Origin: Laburnicola sp. R22_1
Lineage: Eukaryota > Ascomycota > Dothideomycetes > Pleosporales > Didymosphaeriaceae
Length of the DNA stretch: 64,000 nt
Assembly (NCBI GenBank): GCA_014281115.1
Contig: JACONQ010000006.1
Span: forward strand, 3,596,001-3,660,000
Reading direction: 5' to 3'
Shown one piece after another: positions 21,401-31,758 of the stretch. Position numbers and translations under genes: made by a program. Below the pieces are notes generated by a model. The model was not told the origin of the DNA. It searched no databases and saw only the letters and a program-made list of their open reading frames with translations. Numbering within the stretch: position 1 is the stretch's first letter; every line of letters starts with the position of its first letter.

Positions 21401-23695
21401 TACAAGATTATAGAAGCTGAGGTACAGGACGAGAGACCAAGCAAGGAGCTCATACTACAAATGGCACAGAAGGCTGTCAACGATTCAGCAGGACCAGATG
21501 GACTAGTGCCCACTCTGCTAGTGTTTGGCGCCTACCCAAGGATGACGGACGCAGATCCTCCGTCACCCTCTACTGAAAAACGTACAAAAGCTATCAGACT
21601 AGCGACTGATGAAGTGCGAAAACTGCACGCCCAGCGCCAAATCAACGACGCCCTTGCGATACGGAATGGCCCAGATACGCGGATTACTGTCAACCTGCCT
21701 ATTGGCTCCCAGGTCCGAGTATACAGAGAGAAGAAAGGATGGACAGGCCCACATACGCTGCTTGAAACCCAGGGAGAGACCTGTATAGTAGAGCTGCCAA
21801 GCGGATCAACCCAGTTCCGCTCAACAGTTGTGAAACCGTACTATAAGGAGCCGCAAGAGACTACGCCACAAGATCCCACACTGCCAGATACCACAATGCC
21901 AGATCCTGTTGGCGGTACGCCACCCAAATCCCCGCGCGAGAAACCAGCCGCAGAAGCTCGACCCAGTCGCCAAAGACGCAAGCCAACAAGATACCCAGGT
22001 GACGAAACAGACAATGAGGATCAGGGTGAGCAGCTTCAATCAACAGCCTACATGACCGCAAAGGAAGTTGCGGATAGAGAGCTCTCTCGCAAACTGCGCC
22101 AGGAAGGCAAGATTACAACACCAGGAGCACCTTTTGAGGCATCACAAAGGCAGGAAATCGACGGGCTAATTGCAAGAGGAGTCTTTGAGTTTACTCAGTA
22201 CGATCCAGATGGCAAACACCAGGGGATCCGAGTATTCAAATCGCGACTAGTCAATGAGGTCAAAGGCAAGACAACAGACAACCCTTTTGAGAAATCTAGG
22301 CTAGTAATACAGGCGTACAATGACGACGGAAAGGAGATTATCCTTACGCAATCTCCCACAATCCAACGGTCTAGTCAACGTCTTATTCTAGCTCTAGCAC
22401 CTACGGCTATCCACTGCGATATCAGAGTATACCTCCGCGACGTCACTCAAGCCTATACGCAGTCAACAACATATCTCAACCGTCTCATTCTCGCTCGACT
22501 GCCTAGTCAGCTTCAATCAACCTACCCGCCAAATACAATTATGGTGGTACAACGACCGCTATACGGCATACCAGAGGCAGGCACACACTGGTGGGCGACT
22601 TACCACAAGCACCACCGCCAACAGTTAGCTATGGAGACGTCTACGTACGACCCCTGCCTGCTATTAACAGCAGAAAAGCCTTTTGGAGTTGTTGGCATGC
22701 AGACAGACGATACCTTGATTCTTGCAGATGAGCAGTTTGCTGAAAAAGAAGATACAGAACTGCAAAAGGCAGAAATCAAGGCTAAACCAAAGGAAGCTCT
22801 CTCTGAAAGCCTACCACTACTATTCAATGGCTGTATTATTACACAGAAAGACAAAGTGATAGAAATGAGACAGAAGGACCAGGGCAAGAAGATCCAGCTT
22901 GTAGACCTGTCGCACAGTGACTTCCGCCAGGCGTACAGAGAACAACGAGCTCGAGCAGCTTATATTGCGACAATTTGCCAACCAGAGGCTTCATTTGATC
23001 TATCTCGCGCCGCGCAAGCTCAGGATCCAACAGAAGAGGACGCAAAGGATCTCAACAAGCGACTAAAGTGGCAACTTGACAACCTGACCCGTGGACTACA
23101 ATACGTGCCGCTACACCTTGCAACAGCAAAGCTGTATATCTTTGTTGACGGCTCATTTGCAAACAATAAAGATTATAGCTCCCAGATTGGATATATTATT
23201 GTATTAGCAAATGAGACAACAGAGGACGACCCTGCGGCACAAGATAAGTTCGAAATCTATGGTAACCTGCTCCACTGGAGCTCAACCAAGAGCAAAAGGA
23301 TTACACGGAGCGTGCTAGCTTCAGAGATCTACGGCATGGTTAGTGGCGTAGATATAGGTGTCTGTATAGGTCAGACAATTGGCAAGATTGCGTCGCAACT
23401 TGCATCTGATCTTGGAGAACTATTGCCAATAGTAGTCTGTACAGACTCCTACTCGCTATACGAGTGCCTTGTCAAGCTTGGTACAACAAAGGAGAAGAGA
23501 CTTATGATAGATATTATGGCTCTACGCCAATCATACGAGAGACGCGAGCTCGCAGAGATCCGATGGATTAATGGAGACGACAACCCTGCCGACGCGATGA
23601 CTAAGAGCAATCCGAATAAGTCCCTTGAACAGCTAGTTAGCTTAAACAAGCTGACAATTAGGATAGAAGGATGGGTGAAGCGGAAGGAGGAGTAG
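18443..23695 (+). CDS. Copia gag-pol polyprotein, 1750 aa, open
   Basis: A single frame from ATG 18443 encodes the complete Ty1/copia set. Gag is about residues 1-600, with a Gln-rich stretch near 215-232 and a CX2CX4CX4H knuckle (C522, C525, C530, H535). The protease DTGAS motif has D678. The integrase has an HHCC zinc site (H822, H827, C856, C859) and a D886, D941, E977 core; the last two are 35 residues apart. Reverse transcriptase carries DVTQAY (D1333) and TDDT (D1422, D1423). RNase H has D1569, E1628 and D1668. All catalytic residues are present. There is no frameshift or stop between gag and pol, so both are made as one product unless other control exists. It acts in cytoplasmic particles and nucleus, copying and inserting its own RNA. 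It may be autonomous. Confidence 0.95.
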   Translation: MSASASGKETSSLGTANPEDTQDKPTQSTAYSNNNFVPAKVQKLREEFQIDLRGWDKDIDISNPEHLTEPILNAYILSTVSLYKSSQYRGIGLWETFKTDFDGWTKATFEIPARKARCTLRDYLLYNGVWVDSGIRKSIGKSLQDVLDNDKPHQWTEEEIIQAGKITRTHLEEIASNIAPKPAIQSTAPQDDTTIVRTTELPYPNRNPSLLPPPEPQQLPQQVQQQQSQQPQVRFPSYTNLPAPSTYRGFSAPPPIPYTAPDPERIPIQTKTGFLKVYTEDMKYSGDKDDFLSAKLRTFYDTCELFEISEGQMHWLYPISLKGRAKAFYQSKIRGRGFNFATIVKTVREHFETEEDLQRYTILWHEASLLNLVQKSPERPMLELFQELTDELQQIQDGLTEHTIEYSSEMSLRNAVIRACRGVKECSMALYKPASTYEGLCAEIRSAIVTAEKERQAQRQAYYTDDSPDPQQYWTDRTYNRGSNRYRFGRDKGSYSRARGGNQSFRDRYRGSQRFQRDAKRCWVCGKIDCFSTRHTPEERRRLYDRHAQHLQQTMDCTTEDIQQFLVDYEGLDISDSNAHNSNATADPSGITNLIDGLLQDEADYSEQFFCEGYLAGPRAIDGAKTVSILNDQSVSHRLTGGYQSHRLIEGYEAWTTGRNCTFEDRYSSAVFQGIMPDTGASGISTAGQPQVEALCRKLPLVQIDTSAASQTIRFGKGDTRTLGVIVVPTPVGNITFHIVPTKTPFLYCVQDMNRMGVRLDNLRSVLVQNDSKFVPIVWKWGHPYMLLDQEESLAGCHWTATEDRGSRATCHLTETELRRLHRRFGHPSVRRLLRLLQRAGHEVDQQILQHLTRYCHHCQMNAKSPGRFKFTLKDDYEFNFSIVVDVLYINGKPVLQIVDEATRFGASRFLPDMSAATAWDTIRICWIDVYLGPPDQIVHDAGTNFASREFQQLARSMAIITKEVPVEAHNSIGLVERYHAPLRRAYKIIEAEVQDERPSKELILQMAQKAVNDSAGPDGLVPTLLVFGAYPRMTDADPPSPSTEKRTKAIRLATDEVRKLHAQRQINDALAIRNGPDTRITVNLPIGSQVRVYREKKGWTGPHTLLETQGETCIVELPSGSTQFRSTVVKPYYKEPQETTPQDPTLPDTTMPDPVGGTPPKSPREKPAAEARPSRQRRKPTRYPGDETDNEDQGEQLQSTAYMTAKEVADRELSRKLRQEGKITTPGAPFEASQRQEIDGLIARGVFEFTQYDPDGKHQGIRVFKSRLVNEVKGKTTDNPFEKSRLVIQAYNDDGKEIILTQSPTIQRSSQRLILALAPTAIHCDIRVYLRDVTQAYTQSTTYLNRLILARLPSQLQSTYPPNTIMVVQRPLYGIPEAGTHWWATYHKHHRQQLAMETSTYDPCLLLTAEKPFGVVGMQTDDTLILADEQFAEKEDTELQKAEIKAKPKEALSESLPLLFNGCIITQKDKVIEMRQKDQGKKIQLVDLSHSDFRQAYREQRARAAYIATICQPEASFDLSRAAQAQDPTEEDAKDLNKRLKWQLDNLTRGLQYVPLHLATAKLYIFVDGSFANNKDYSSQIGYIIVLANETTEDDPAAQDKFEIYGNLLHWSSTKSKRITRSVLASEIYGMVSGVDIGVCIGQTIGKIASQLASDLGELLPIVVCTDSYSLYECLVKLGTTKEKRLMIDIMALRQSYERRELAEIRWINGDDNPADAMTKSNPNKSLEQLVSLNKLTIRIEGWVKRKEE

Positions 23696-23733
23696 TAGGA
23701 GATTCAGGTAATTGGGGATAGCTTCATTTTCAC

Positions 23734-23750
23734 AAAGAAAAGACTGCCAG
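23734..23750 (+). other. Probable polypurine tract of Copia-D
   Basis: AAAGAAAAGACTGCCAG ends directly at the 3' LTR. Copia-A has the matching AAAGAAAAGTTGCCAG before its own 3' LTR, so the tract and its CTGCCAG tail are conserved in this lineage. Confidence 0.65.
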
Positions 23751-23956
23751 TGTTGGCAGTAGCTCTCCCCAAGTAGCTAGCGTTGTTACAGGGGTTCTAC
23801 CCCTAGCCTTGCCTCCTTGTTTGGCCAGTGTTTGACAGGGGGTCTGCCCTATCCTCACCTCCACGGTGAGGATAGGACAACAACTTACAACCAAAATCTT
23901 TGACTATCTATTTATTACTGTTTACCGTGTATACACGACCCGACGTGGAACCAACA
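23751..23956 (+). repeat. Copia-D 3' LTR
   Basis: 206 bp, identical by eye to 18023-18228, including the 12-bp hairpin (23848-23876). Followed by TSD GTTAA. Confidence 0.92.
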
Positions 23957-26900
23957 GTTAATATAGGCATTCTAGAGCAGCTAAAGTTTGTGGGTGGCGA
24001 TGTCTCGTTTAACGCATATGCCCAAGAACCACTTAAGTAGACTAAGTCGCTTTAGTTAATAGTACTCGCTAAGCTTCTGCTTAAACTGCTAGTGCAGCTT
24101 AGCGTTGCGAGGGTGATAAGCCATAATAATGTTATTAATATAGACAAATAGGATAAGCCATTTGTTAGTGTATACACATAGGAAACCTAGCATAGGCTTT
24201 ATCCCTAGTAACTATAGCGTCCTGCAGAGCTCCTTATACTATAGTAGTGGTGACTCTTTTTAACCTGTAGAGAGCGCGGAGTATCTAGAGTAGTTCTCCA
24301 TCTACTTAAAATCTGTCTGGCATTTGCGCGTAGAGTAGACAATTAAGTCTAGCGTTAAGAAAAGCTGTTAGTACGTCGTACTAAACTAGCGCTAGTCCAA
24401 AATAATTAGCAATAGCAGTAATTGCTCTAAATATGCGTGCTGCTAGTGTGGCAGCGTAGGTGTCTCTGTACGGCTGCTCGAGGTCACCTCAAAGCACTAG
24501 ACGTGCCTTGAACTGTGAAAGAAAGCCGTCTTTATTAAATTTATACGTAAAAACCCACATTAGTAGTAACACTTTAGCGTTAGCACTTTCTGCTATTTTT
24601 ATAGTCCTTGCAAAGCATTCTTTGCTCTATATGCTATAGTATTCTTCTTAACTAGCTTGTCGAAACTCAGCTCTATATAGATAAGTCTCTAGGTCTTTCT
24701 AGGTCCTTAGTGGAGGCGGAACCTGTGACTAATAAATCTTAATAATAGGCTGCGGTTTTAGCGCTATTAAAAAGGCGTGTAGGTAGTTATTAATGCGTAT
24801 TCTATAGGAAATCGCGTGTGTCTGGTATCTGGTTGCATCTGTAAGGTCTTTAGCGCGCTGCCGCTGTTGGCGTAAACCTATAAGTATGTTTAACTTATTA
24901 ATTTCGAGGTTTCTACGCCTTAGCGCGTTGTTGTTATGGCAATTAGGTATATAGCTAGGAATTTAGGTAGTAGAGAGCTCTTCTAGTGTTAACTCTAGGT
25001 CTTGCTCTATTAGAAGAACTTCGACTAGATTATTATTATTCTAATACCTAGTTACGTAAGGTGAAGGTGAACCTCTAGACGTAGGCGTGAGTAGCCTACC
25101 TCCTAAAAATAAGTTCTCTACATCCTCGTTAACTCTGTTAACCTCGTCAACCTTAGCTTTAGTAGCTCTATCCTTACCCCCTATCTGCTGCTTGCTAGTA
25201 GGAGCTGCAGCTATAGGTACTATACAACTCTGCCTAAGCGTTATAAGCTCTTTAATAGTAATATTGTTAGATTTAGCTTCTTTTAGAAAGGCAAGCAGCT
25301 CTATAACTTTTTTAATTACTAACTTAGCTGCGTAGCCATCTAGTCCCTTATAGAACCGCGTTGGCTTAAAAATAATATCTCTTGCTCGAATTACTCTGTC
25401 CTTTGTTAGTAGCCAGATTCTGAAGATATTTGTTAAATTATAGCCTACGAGTTGGCTAATAAGTGCTCTAGACTTAAGCTTGTTACCTCTTTTAACTAAT
25501 GGGTTCTAGACGTACACTCAGCAGCCTATAGGGCGTAGGTGGTTTACCTTTGGCTTTAATTCCTATATAATCTCATATAGAGTCTTCTAACCTAGCGCTT
25601 TAGTTAGTGTACAATTTAGTATATATGCTGCTGTCTTAAGCAGCTTATTTAATAATAATTTTGGCAGATTTCCTTTAAGTCTTATGGCTTAAGCTCGAAT
25701 AACAATAATCTTGCCTGCTCTCTTAGCAAGGCTGTTCTGCTTATCTGCGTATTCTGCCTATAGCTTGTATTGGATACCTAGCTTAGCGCAGAGCTCCTCT
25801 AATACATTTAGTGCAACTCTATACCCTTAATTATTGTTAGTCTTAATTGCGGTAACATCGCTATTAAAGATACGCTGTATCTTACAAATCTTACAAATAA
25901 GCCAGCAGCCCAGAAATGCCTTTGTACAGTGGGGAAAGCAATCCACTTTATGCCACTTGCTGTACTAGTCCACTATGTAACCTGCAACTCTGTCACTATT
26001 AAGATAAGAGTCTGCTTCTTAAGGTAGTAGCTAGATAAAGTCTATAGCAACGCAATAGAACTTCCTTTGTGCGAAGTCCTCCTACTATCTTCTAGAGACT
26101 TGCTTTGAGAGCTTTAATTTAACATATACGCTATAGAAGTTACTGTCTCTACCTTCTACTTATAAGCCTTCTATATGGTTAGCCAGCTTCTTAATCGCCT
26201 TCTTGCTAGGGTGACCCTAGGTGCTGTAGGCTGTCCTATAGTTAATTATATAATTAGGTCGAGGGTCCTTTAAAGGTTGGTAAGTAGTGCTAAAAGATAA
26301 TAATAAGCGGGTTTCTAGGCGGCAGCTAGCATTAGCGTTAACTAGCTAGTGTCCGTCTTAGTACTCTAGGTATGTAACCACGGATTTTCTGCTAACCTTG
26401 TATAGAAGGTCTTGTCCTAAGTTAAAGTGAATCTAACTCGAGCGACAGCGTGCTAAGCCTATAAGGCTTATTAAGAAGCCTTCAACTAAAGCAACGTGCG
26501 TTAGGACTATAGCTAATAGGCCCTTAGGTGTCTTTACTATTAGTTTTATACTGCCCCATGCAGTAATTTTAATACATCCTGTTCCTGCTCCTATAAAGTT
26601 GTTAGCACTGGCCTTATACTCTCTTATCTATCTAGGCTAAGACTTAGTATTAATAATGTAGGTGTTCAAACTAGGATTAAGTATAAATTAGTTACTTAAT
26701 AAGTTGTAGCTGCTAACGTTGTTAAGTGTAGATAGAGCTACCAGCTCCTTAGCGGGTTTGACGCTGTTGTTAAACAACAGCTTCTTATCGCGCTCGCCGC
26801 GCTTATCAACCGTAATGGCATTGGATTCCATATATCGCGCGGTGTAGGTGGATAGGTTCGAGGGAGGCTTTCCATCGTTAATAGTAACTGCAGACTTAGA

Positions 26901-28004
26901 GCTTGATTAAGTTGCCTTCTAGTCCTTTATAGCCTTCTCCACCCTTGTCTTTAAGCTTAGATCCTTAGCAAAAGCTGCTGCTACCTTTTTACTACCCTCC
27001 TTGTTATTGTATCCTTGGGGTTAGGAAGGAGCATCTAGATTCATTACCTAGCACTTGGACTAAGAGTGTTTGTTGCCACAGAGGCATACACCGCTCCGTA
27101 AAGGTTTGCTTTATAGTGTTTTTGTTAGCTTAGCTATCTCTAGCTCTGCCGCATATGCACTAAAGCCCGTACTAATTAGGCGTGTGCGCTTTAAGTACGC
27201 TAAGAACTCGGCGACGTAGTCCTCCACTAATGGGACTGTTTTACTAAGCCTCTCCTTCTAGATTAGGTCTCGCAGACCTGCTATTCTATATTCTGGGTTA
27301 AGTACCTTGCAGGCGACTAGGAAGTCTTCCTGCGCGCGAGAATCCTCCGTCTCTGCCAGCCTAATAGCCTTGCACTAGTTAGTGACCTTAACCTAATGTC
27401 GAAGCCACTCTTCAACCTTCCTGCCCTTTGGCGGTGTCTAGATATCCTTATACTTTGTTATTAAATCGCGGCGACGTATTGCTTCTAATGGTGCAAGATG
27501 TTTCTTAAGAGTTGTAAGTCGTTCGTACGGCGTACCCTTGTCCTTAATTAGGTATATATGGTGTGCTGCTATCGTCTTACTAATCTTAGAGTTGAATTTT
27601 GCTAGAGCCTTCAGCTGACGCTTATACTCTAGATCCTTCTTTTCCCATCTCTCGTACGCCTAACGGTAATTGGCTCGCTGCTCGGTATTTAGGCTGGCGT
27701 ACGTAGTAGCCGTGCTGTCGTAGTCGCTAAGCTGAGGCTCCATCGGCTCCTCAAGCTGCGGTAGCTTGTCCGCTACAACATCTAAATTAACATATTTCTA
27801 GAGTTGGTTCTTTTGCTCTTCTCGGGTAAACAGCCATTTGTGCCAATCTTCTAATCGACTAAGGACAATTGTCACTTAAGTGATGGCTGGATCCGACTTA
27901 GTTGTCATTGTGCTCGCAGGGTTGCTCCTACAGTAAGACTGTGGTGTCCTTAGTAGGGTAATTGCTTAGGTGAGTGAGGCCCTGTCGCAATCTAGGCTTA
28001 TAAC

Positions 28005-28188
28005 TGTAGCGGTTGTAGCTAAAAGGCGAAAGTTAAGGCAACACTTGTTGTATTAAATATAAGTAGTACCTAGGATATATACTAATAGGCAATCTAGGCA
28101 GTAGTAAATAAGTGTAGGCAGCAATAAACTAGTACAGGCAACAGTAGATCTGTAGGCAGCAACTCCAAACTTACCCACTACCGTTACA
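28005..28188 (-). repeat. Copia-B 5' LTR (right on +)
   Basis: 184 bp, partner of 16933-17116. Followed by TSD ATAAC. Confidence 0.85.
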
Positions 28189-28290
28189 ATAACTAAGGTT
28201 TAATAGCTAAAGTATGTAAAAAAAAAGGGCGCAATTAGGATTAACTATAGTAGGGAGCTAAAGCATAACGCGTATAATTAGTAAAGGGCT
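28189..28290 (+). repeat. Repeat B, right half
   Basis: Continues the copy cut at 16932: TAAGGTTTAATAGCTAAAG, GGGCGCAATTAGGATTAACT. Relative to 56227 onward it shows only C-to-T and G-to-A changes (for example GGGCGCGGTTAGGATCGACC there). Confidence 0.75.
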
Positions 28291-29557
28291 AATTATATAA
28301 TAGCTATAGAACAATTAAACTATAGGACAGTGACCTTAGAGGTACTATTTGACTACAGAGCCCTAAAGGGCAGCAAAAATAGCAGAATCGCTATAGGCAA
28401 TAAATAGCCCTTTGTGCTACCTAAGATCTGTACCTTAGTACCTTAATCCTATCCTTAATATAGGTCCTCCTATTATTACTACTACTAAGGTGGTTAGATT
28501 TTATGTGACGGTTCATTATTCTTCTATTCTTAGGAGTGGAAGGTTAGCCTTTTGCTCCGACATTTTATATAAGAACGCGCAATAGCTACAACTAACTTAG
28601 AAAGCTTTTTCTTAAATTATAGAAATACTGTAAGCAAAAAAGTAAGATTATTAGCAATAATAAGGATAATAAGCTTCTTAAGAAGCTCTAGCTGTTGTAG
28701 CTGCACCTTTAAATTTTAAAGAATTAAGCTAGTAAGAATACCTATCTAAACTATAGTACTATCTCTTACAAGAATAGAAGGCATATAAGGGAGAAAGGAT
28801 AAGGACTATATTAAAGAGTAATGTAATACCCTTAACGCTATCCTTACAAAGTAGCCCTATAGCCTTACTATTAGTAATAAGGCTGTAATTAACTAAATTA
28901 ACAAGTAGTAGGATAATAGGTGGATCTAGGACCTTAAGGACTTAAAGTAGAGATAACCCTAAATAATTAATATAATTGTTAACTTTAAACTATGCACTGT
29001 GTAAAACTCAACAAAGTACTCAACGGGACTGCATTGAAGACCTAAACCGATGATCCCCACTATTCTACCACAATGTCATCCCAATCTACAGTACTAGGAC
29101 ATGAGCTTAAGTACAATGTGTTACTCTGAGGATAAGCAATGCCCAGGCCAACTGTACTTAAACTTTTACAGGTATCCTACAGGTACATACTCCTGGAGCA
29201 TTCTGTATATTAGGTAGGTGACTGTTCACCGAAATGTCAACATCACAAAGATCTTGGCGTCTGTGCCATGATCGCCCACCTACCCAGTCTTGAAAGAACG
29301 GACGGGGCTTTGCCGATAATTTCGTGCGCTTCGGGAGCCGTCGATTGGGGCTCTGGCACTCATGAGTCCGCATACCGGCGCTCAATCAAGAGTTTCCGTT
29401 CCCCGGAGGAGCGGAACAATGACATGGGTAAAATTTGTCAATTGTCTTTAACTGATAAACTTCACTCCCTTTCGGACCAGTCAATATTCTTTAAGAACCC
29501 GTAGGTGACCAGCTCTGGATTCTTATCCACAGACCGACCGCTTCTTGATTCCACACA
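28291..29557. other. A+T-rich decayed DNA, then upstream region
   Basis: 28291-29000 is A+T-rich with scattered stops in all frames, probably a RIP-ruined repeat of unknown class. Repeat C copy 2 lies inside it (28504-28562). From about 29020 base composition returns to normal; 29020-29557 is the upstream region of the next gene, with no gene seen. Confidence 0.5.
28504..28562 (+). repeat. Repeat C, copy 2
   Basis: Near-identical to 14949-15006 despite lying in strongly decayed surroundings. Confidence 0.8.
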
Positions 29558-30385
29558 ATGGACGCTACCCAGAACTATTCTACTAATAACACTGCCGGAT
29601 ACGAGGCGCGACAGCTCAATATTGTCATTGTAGGAGCTGGAATTTGTGGTCTGGCTGCTGCTACATTTCTCCGGCACCAAGGCCACAATGTTACCATCCT
29701 TGAGCAATCTCGATTAGCCAACGAGTTTGGGGCCACTGTGCACATTACCCCAAACGCGAATGGCCTCCTCCGACGCATCGGTTTGATGCTAGAGGAACAC
29801 GGTGCTGTTGAGGTGCTCATGTTGACCCAATGGCTTACCGATGGAAGTGGTGCCTTTAGTGTGGATTTTAAGACGTGGAAAGACGCAGCGAAGTGGTCAC
29901 ACCCATGGTACATGGCGCATCGCGTCAGTCTACATTCTGCACTAAAGGCGCTTGCGACGAAGGAAGACGGACCAGGAAAGCCTGCGGAACTGAGGACAAG
30001 GTGTCGAGTGGTGGATATAGACCCCAAGAACGGAACCGTCATTCTCGAGAATAGTAAGACAATTCATAGGGACTGCATCATCAGCGCAGATAGAGAACAC
30101 TCGAAGACACAAGCAAGAATTCCAGGCGCAGAGAATGCAGAGGTAGTTAGCACAGGCAGGAGTGCTTTCCGTTATCTTCTGCCGAAAGACCAGGTATCCG
30201 CCGATCCCGAAACACGAAAGTTTGCCAAACACAAGGGCAACCTAGTCTTAGTTGTGGGCAAAGACCTACGTATAGTTATGTACCCTACTTCGAACAACAC
30301 AGTGTTAAACTACGCGCTCACTCATTCAACATCCGAATCACACACTCAGGCGAGAGAAAGTGGAGGACCCGATTGGCACAACTAG
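29558..30385 (+). pseudogene. Truncated FAD-dependent monooxygenase (salicylate hydroxylase-like)
   Basis: 275 residues from ATG 29558. The N-terminus is a Rossmann FAD fold: IVIVGAGICGLAAATFLRHQG (GxGxxG, residues about 22-42), then an acidic residue that binds the ribose (ILEQS). A conserved Arg of the family follows in the substrate-side helix region (MAHRVSLHSAL). The second FAD motif, usually GADG, reads SADREHSK, so its glycines are lost. The frame stops at 30385, before the C-terminal FAD/substrate region; family members are usually about 400-450 residues. No sensible continuation or intron is visible. I infer a decayed gene. If translated it would likely be inactive. Confidence 0.65.
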
Positions 30386-30639
30386 GGCAACCAGCGTTTC
30401 CACTGTCTTTCCAAGTACTGTTTCCCTCAGTCCCAATTCGCAAGCTTGTTCCATCCTCAGCCGATATGAGCCAAAGCGTCCCGCATCTACAGCATGTCTC
30501 GAGTTAGGAGTTACCTAGGTAGCCAACATTGGCGCTCCGACGTCGTCATAAACAGGTTTTACAACCGTGTTACCTCAGGACCGCAATACAAATGCGAAAC
30601 CATCACTCAAACCGCGATCGAGTTGCTGCACTCGAAGGT

Positions 30640-30960
30640 TTTGCGGTGAGACCGAACACGAGGCGCTCGAGATCTGGCGGAAGAGATACCCTAGGTAGAC
30701 CTGGGGTTGTAGCTCTACGGCGCGGTCAGGCACAAGGCGCTGAAAAGTTGGCAGAACGACAAGAGGTACCCGCAGCCTTACGGTAAGGCATGCACGAGGC
30801 TCTCGAGGGGTGGCAAAAAAAGATGGACCCAGGCTTGCAGCCTTTGCGCCGCGGTCGGAAACGAGGCGGTCGAGGGCTGGCGGAACAACGACAGAAGGCC
30901 GCAGCTTTACAGTGAGGCCGGGCATGGGGCACCTGAGCGCTGGCGCAAATGGTGGACACG
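30640..30960 (+). repeat. Degenerate minisatellite, about 66-bp period
   Basis: A G+C-rich block with a recurring module like ACGAGGCGCTCGAG...GGCGGAA...GCAGCTTTACGGTGAGGC. Module starts are near 30655, 30728, 30791, 30859 and 30923 (spacing 73, 63, 68, 64). It immediately follows the truncated monooxygenase. Open frames inside it are by-products of repetition. Confidence 0.6.
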
Positions 30961-31758
30961 GGCTTGCATGCGGTACGACGACTAGTATAGTTATTCTTCT
31001 TGGATGTTTCGCAGTGACTTACATGTGTGACTGCTGCGTTTGCCTAAGTACCACCACACCTGAGCCGCGCTAGATGTTGGGCTGGGCACTATGAACAACA
31101 CGGCGATTGTTGGCAACATTCTTTGACTGTAAGCAATATGCATCCTCTTAGACTTCATATACACTGACCTCACGTATCACTTTGCGCTTGTCCTTGTGAG
31201 TTAACAAGAAGAAGAACAGTGTTGAGCAGTTCCCTTGGGTTACACATATGGAGAGGGATTGCGCCTTGAAGAGAGCTGACATCAACAGCCTGACCATGTT
31301 GTCACTGAACAACCCTTCTATCAAGAGGGATGCCTCTCCTCTTGTCCACGCAACAGCCGCAGCTCTCGTCTACGAACCAGGTACTCCAAAAGAGCCAAGT
31401 CATTACAAGTGGCAAAGAACTCATGTTGTGGATGAGCAACACTCTTCCAGCAAGAAAGCCATGGGACTGAGTCTTACGAGTCCTACACGAAAACGCCCTC
31501 GACGCAGAACACTCATCGCAAACCTCCGTATAAATATCGCGATGTAGCTCGATGCTATCCTTCCTCCACAAACATCCTCGAGAATACTTTCCCCAGCCGC
31601 CGCACTCGTATCCAAATCGCACGTTACCGCTATCCAACACATCGCATACCTCGTATCGACGAACGACGATCTATCGAGCGACGAAGACAACTGCTGCTAC
31701 GCTTGGGAACGCTGTCGCATTCGACGAACTACATATTCACGATCTTCAAGAGTCAAAG
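30961..31758. other. Intergenic, no supported gene
   Basis: A 99-codon ATG frame (31248-31547) with a basic RKRPRRR tail exists, but it overlaps equally long frames on the other strand and shows no domain. I leave it uncalled. The 3' part is the leader of the next gene. Confidence 0.4.

Larger units (their letters stand above)
18023..23956 (+). mobile_element. Copia-D: structurally intact Copia retrotransposon
   Basis: 5934 bp with two 206-bp LTRs (18023-18228 and 23751-23956) that look identical base for base. TSD GTTAA is at 18018-18022 and 23957-23961. The interior has a 214-bp leader, one uninterrupted gag-pol frame (18443-23695) and a purine tract AAAGAAAAGACTGCCAG right before the 3' LTR. 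It lies in Copia-B, in the opposite direction. Lack of RIP changes and LTR identity point to a recent insertion. I could not identify the primer-binding site with confidence: sequence after the 5' LTR reads CTGATCAGTGGTTAACC, which is not an obvious complement of an initiator tRNA end. Confidence 0.95.
17150..27908 (-). pseudogene. Copia-B gag-pol pseudogene, interrupted
   Basis: The right part (27908 down to 23962) holds gag (starts MTTKSDPAIT, soon a stop), a CLCGNKH-type knuckle near 27070, integrase near 25700-26200 and the start of reverse transcriptase (MWVFTYKF-like) near 24550. The left part (18017 down to 17424) holds the rest of reverse transcriptase and RNase H. The latter reads SQGYVFQLF, then INWKSTLQRT and KAELLALS, at 17424-17699. 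Copia-D (18023-23956) lies between the two parts. Frameshifts were not the main damage: most breaks are in-frame stops from C-to-T changes. Confidence 0.8.
16933..28188 (-). mobile_element. Copia-B: dead LTR retrotransposon split by Copia-D
   Basis: Two 184-bp LTRs (16933-17116 and 28005-28188) begin TGTAGCGG and end GTTACA. They are bordered by the same five bases, ATAAC (16928-16932 and 28189-28193). Removing Copia-D (18023-23956) and one GTTAA leaves about 5.3 kb, a normal Copia length. Coding remains are on the minus strand: gag starts at about 27908, and RNase H ends near 17424. The LTRs differ by about a dozen transitions and the body is full of TAG/TAA stops, so it was mutated by RIP before or apart from the Copia-D insertion. 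Confidence 0.88.

Noticed and set aside
30640..30960. CRISPR-like or protein-coding repeat array
   Set aside because: The repeat is degenerate and contiguous with no spacers; it is a eukaryotic minisatellite.
31248..31547. 99-codon plus frame with basic tail
   Set aside because: No domain, and comparable frames occur on the other strand across the same bases.
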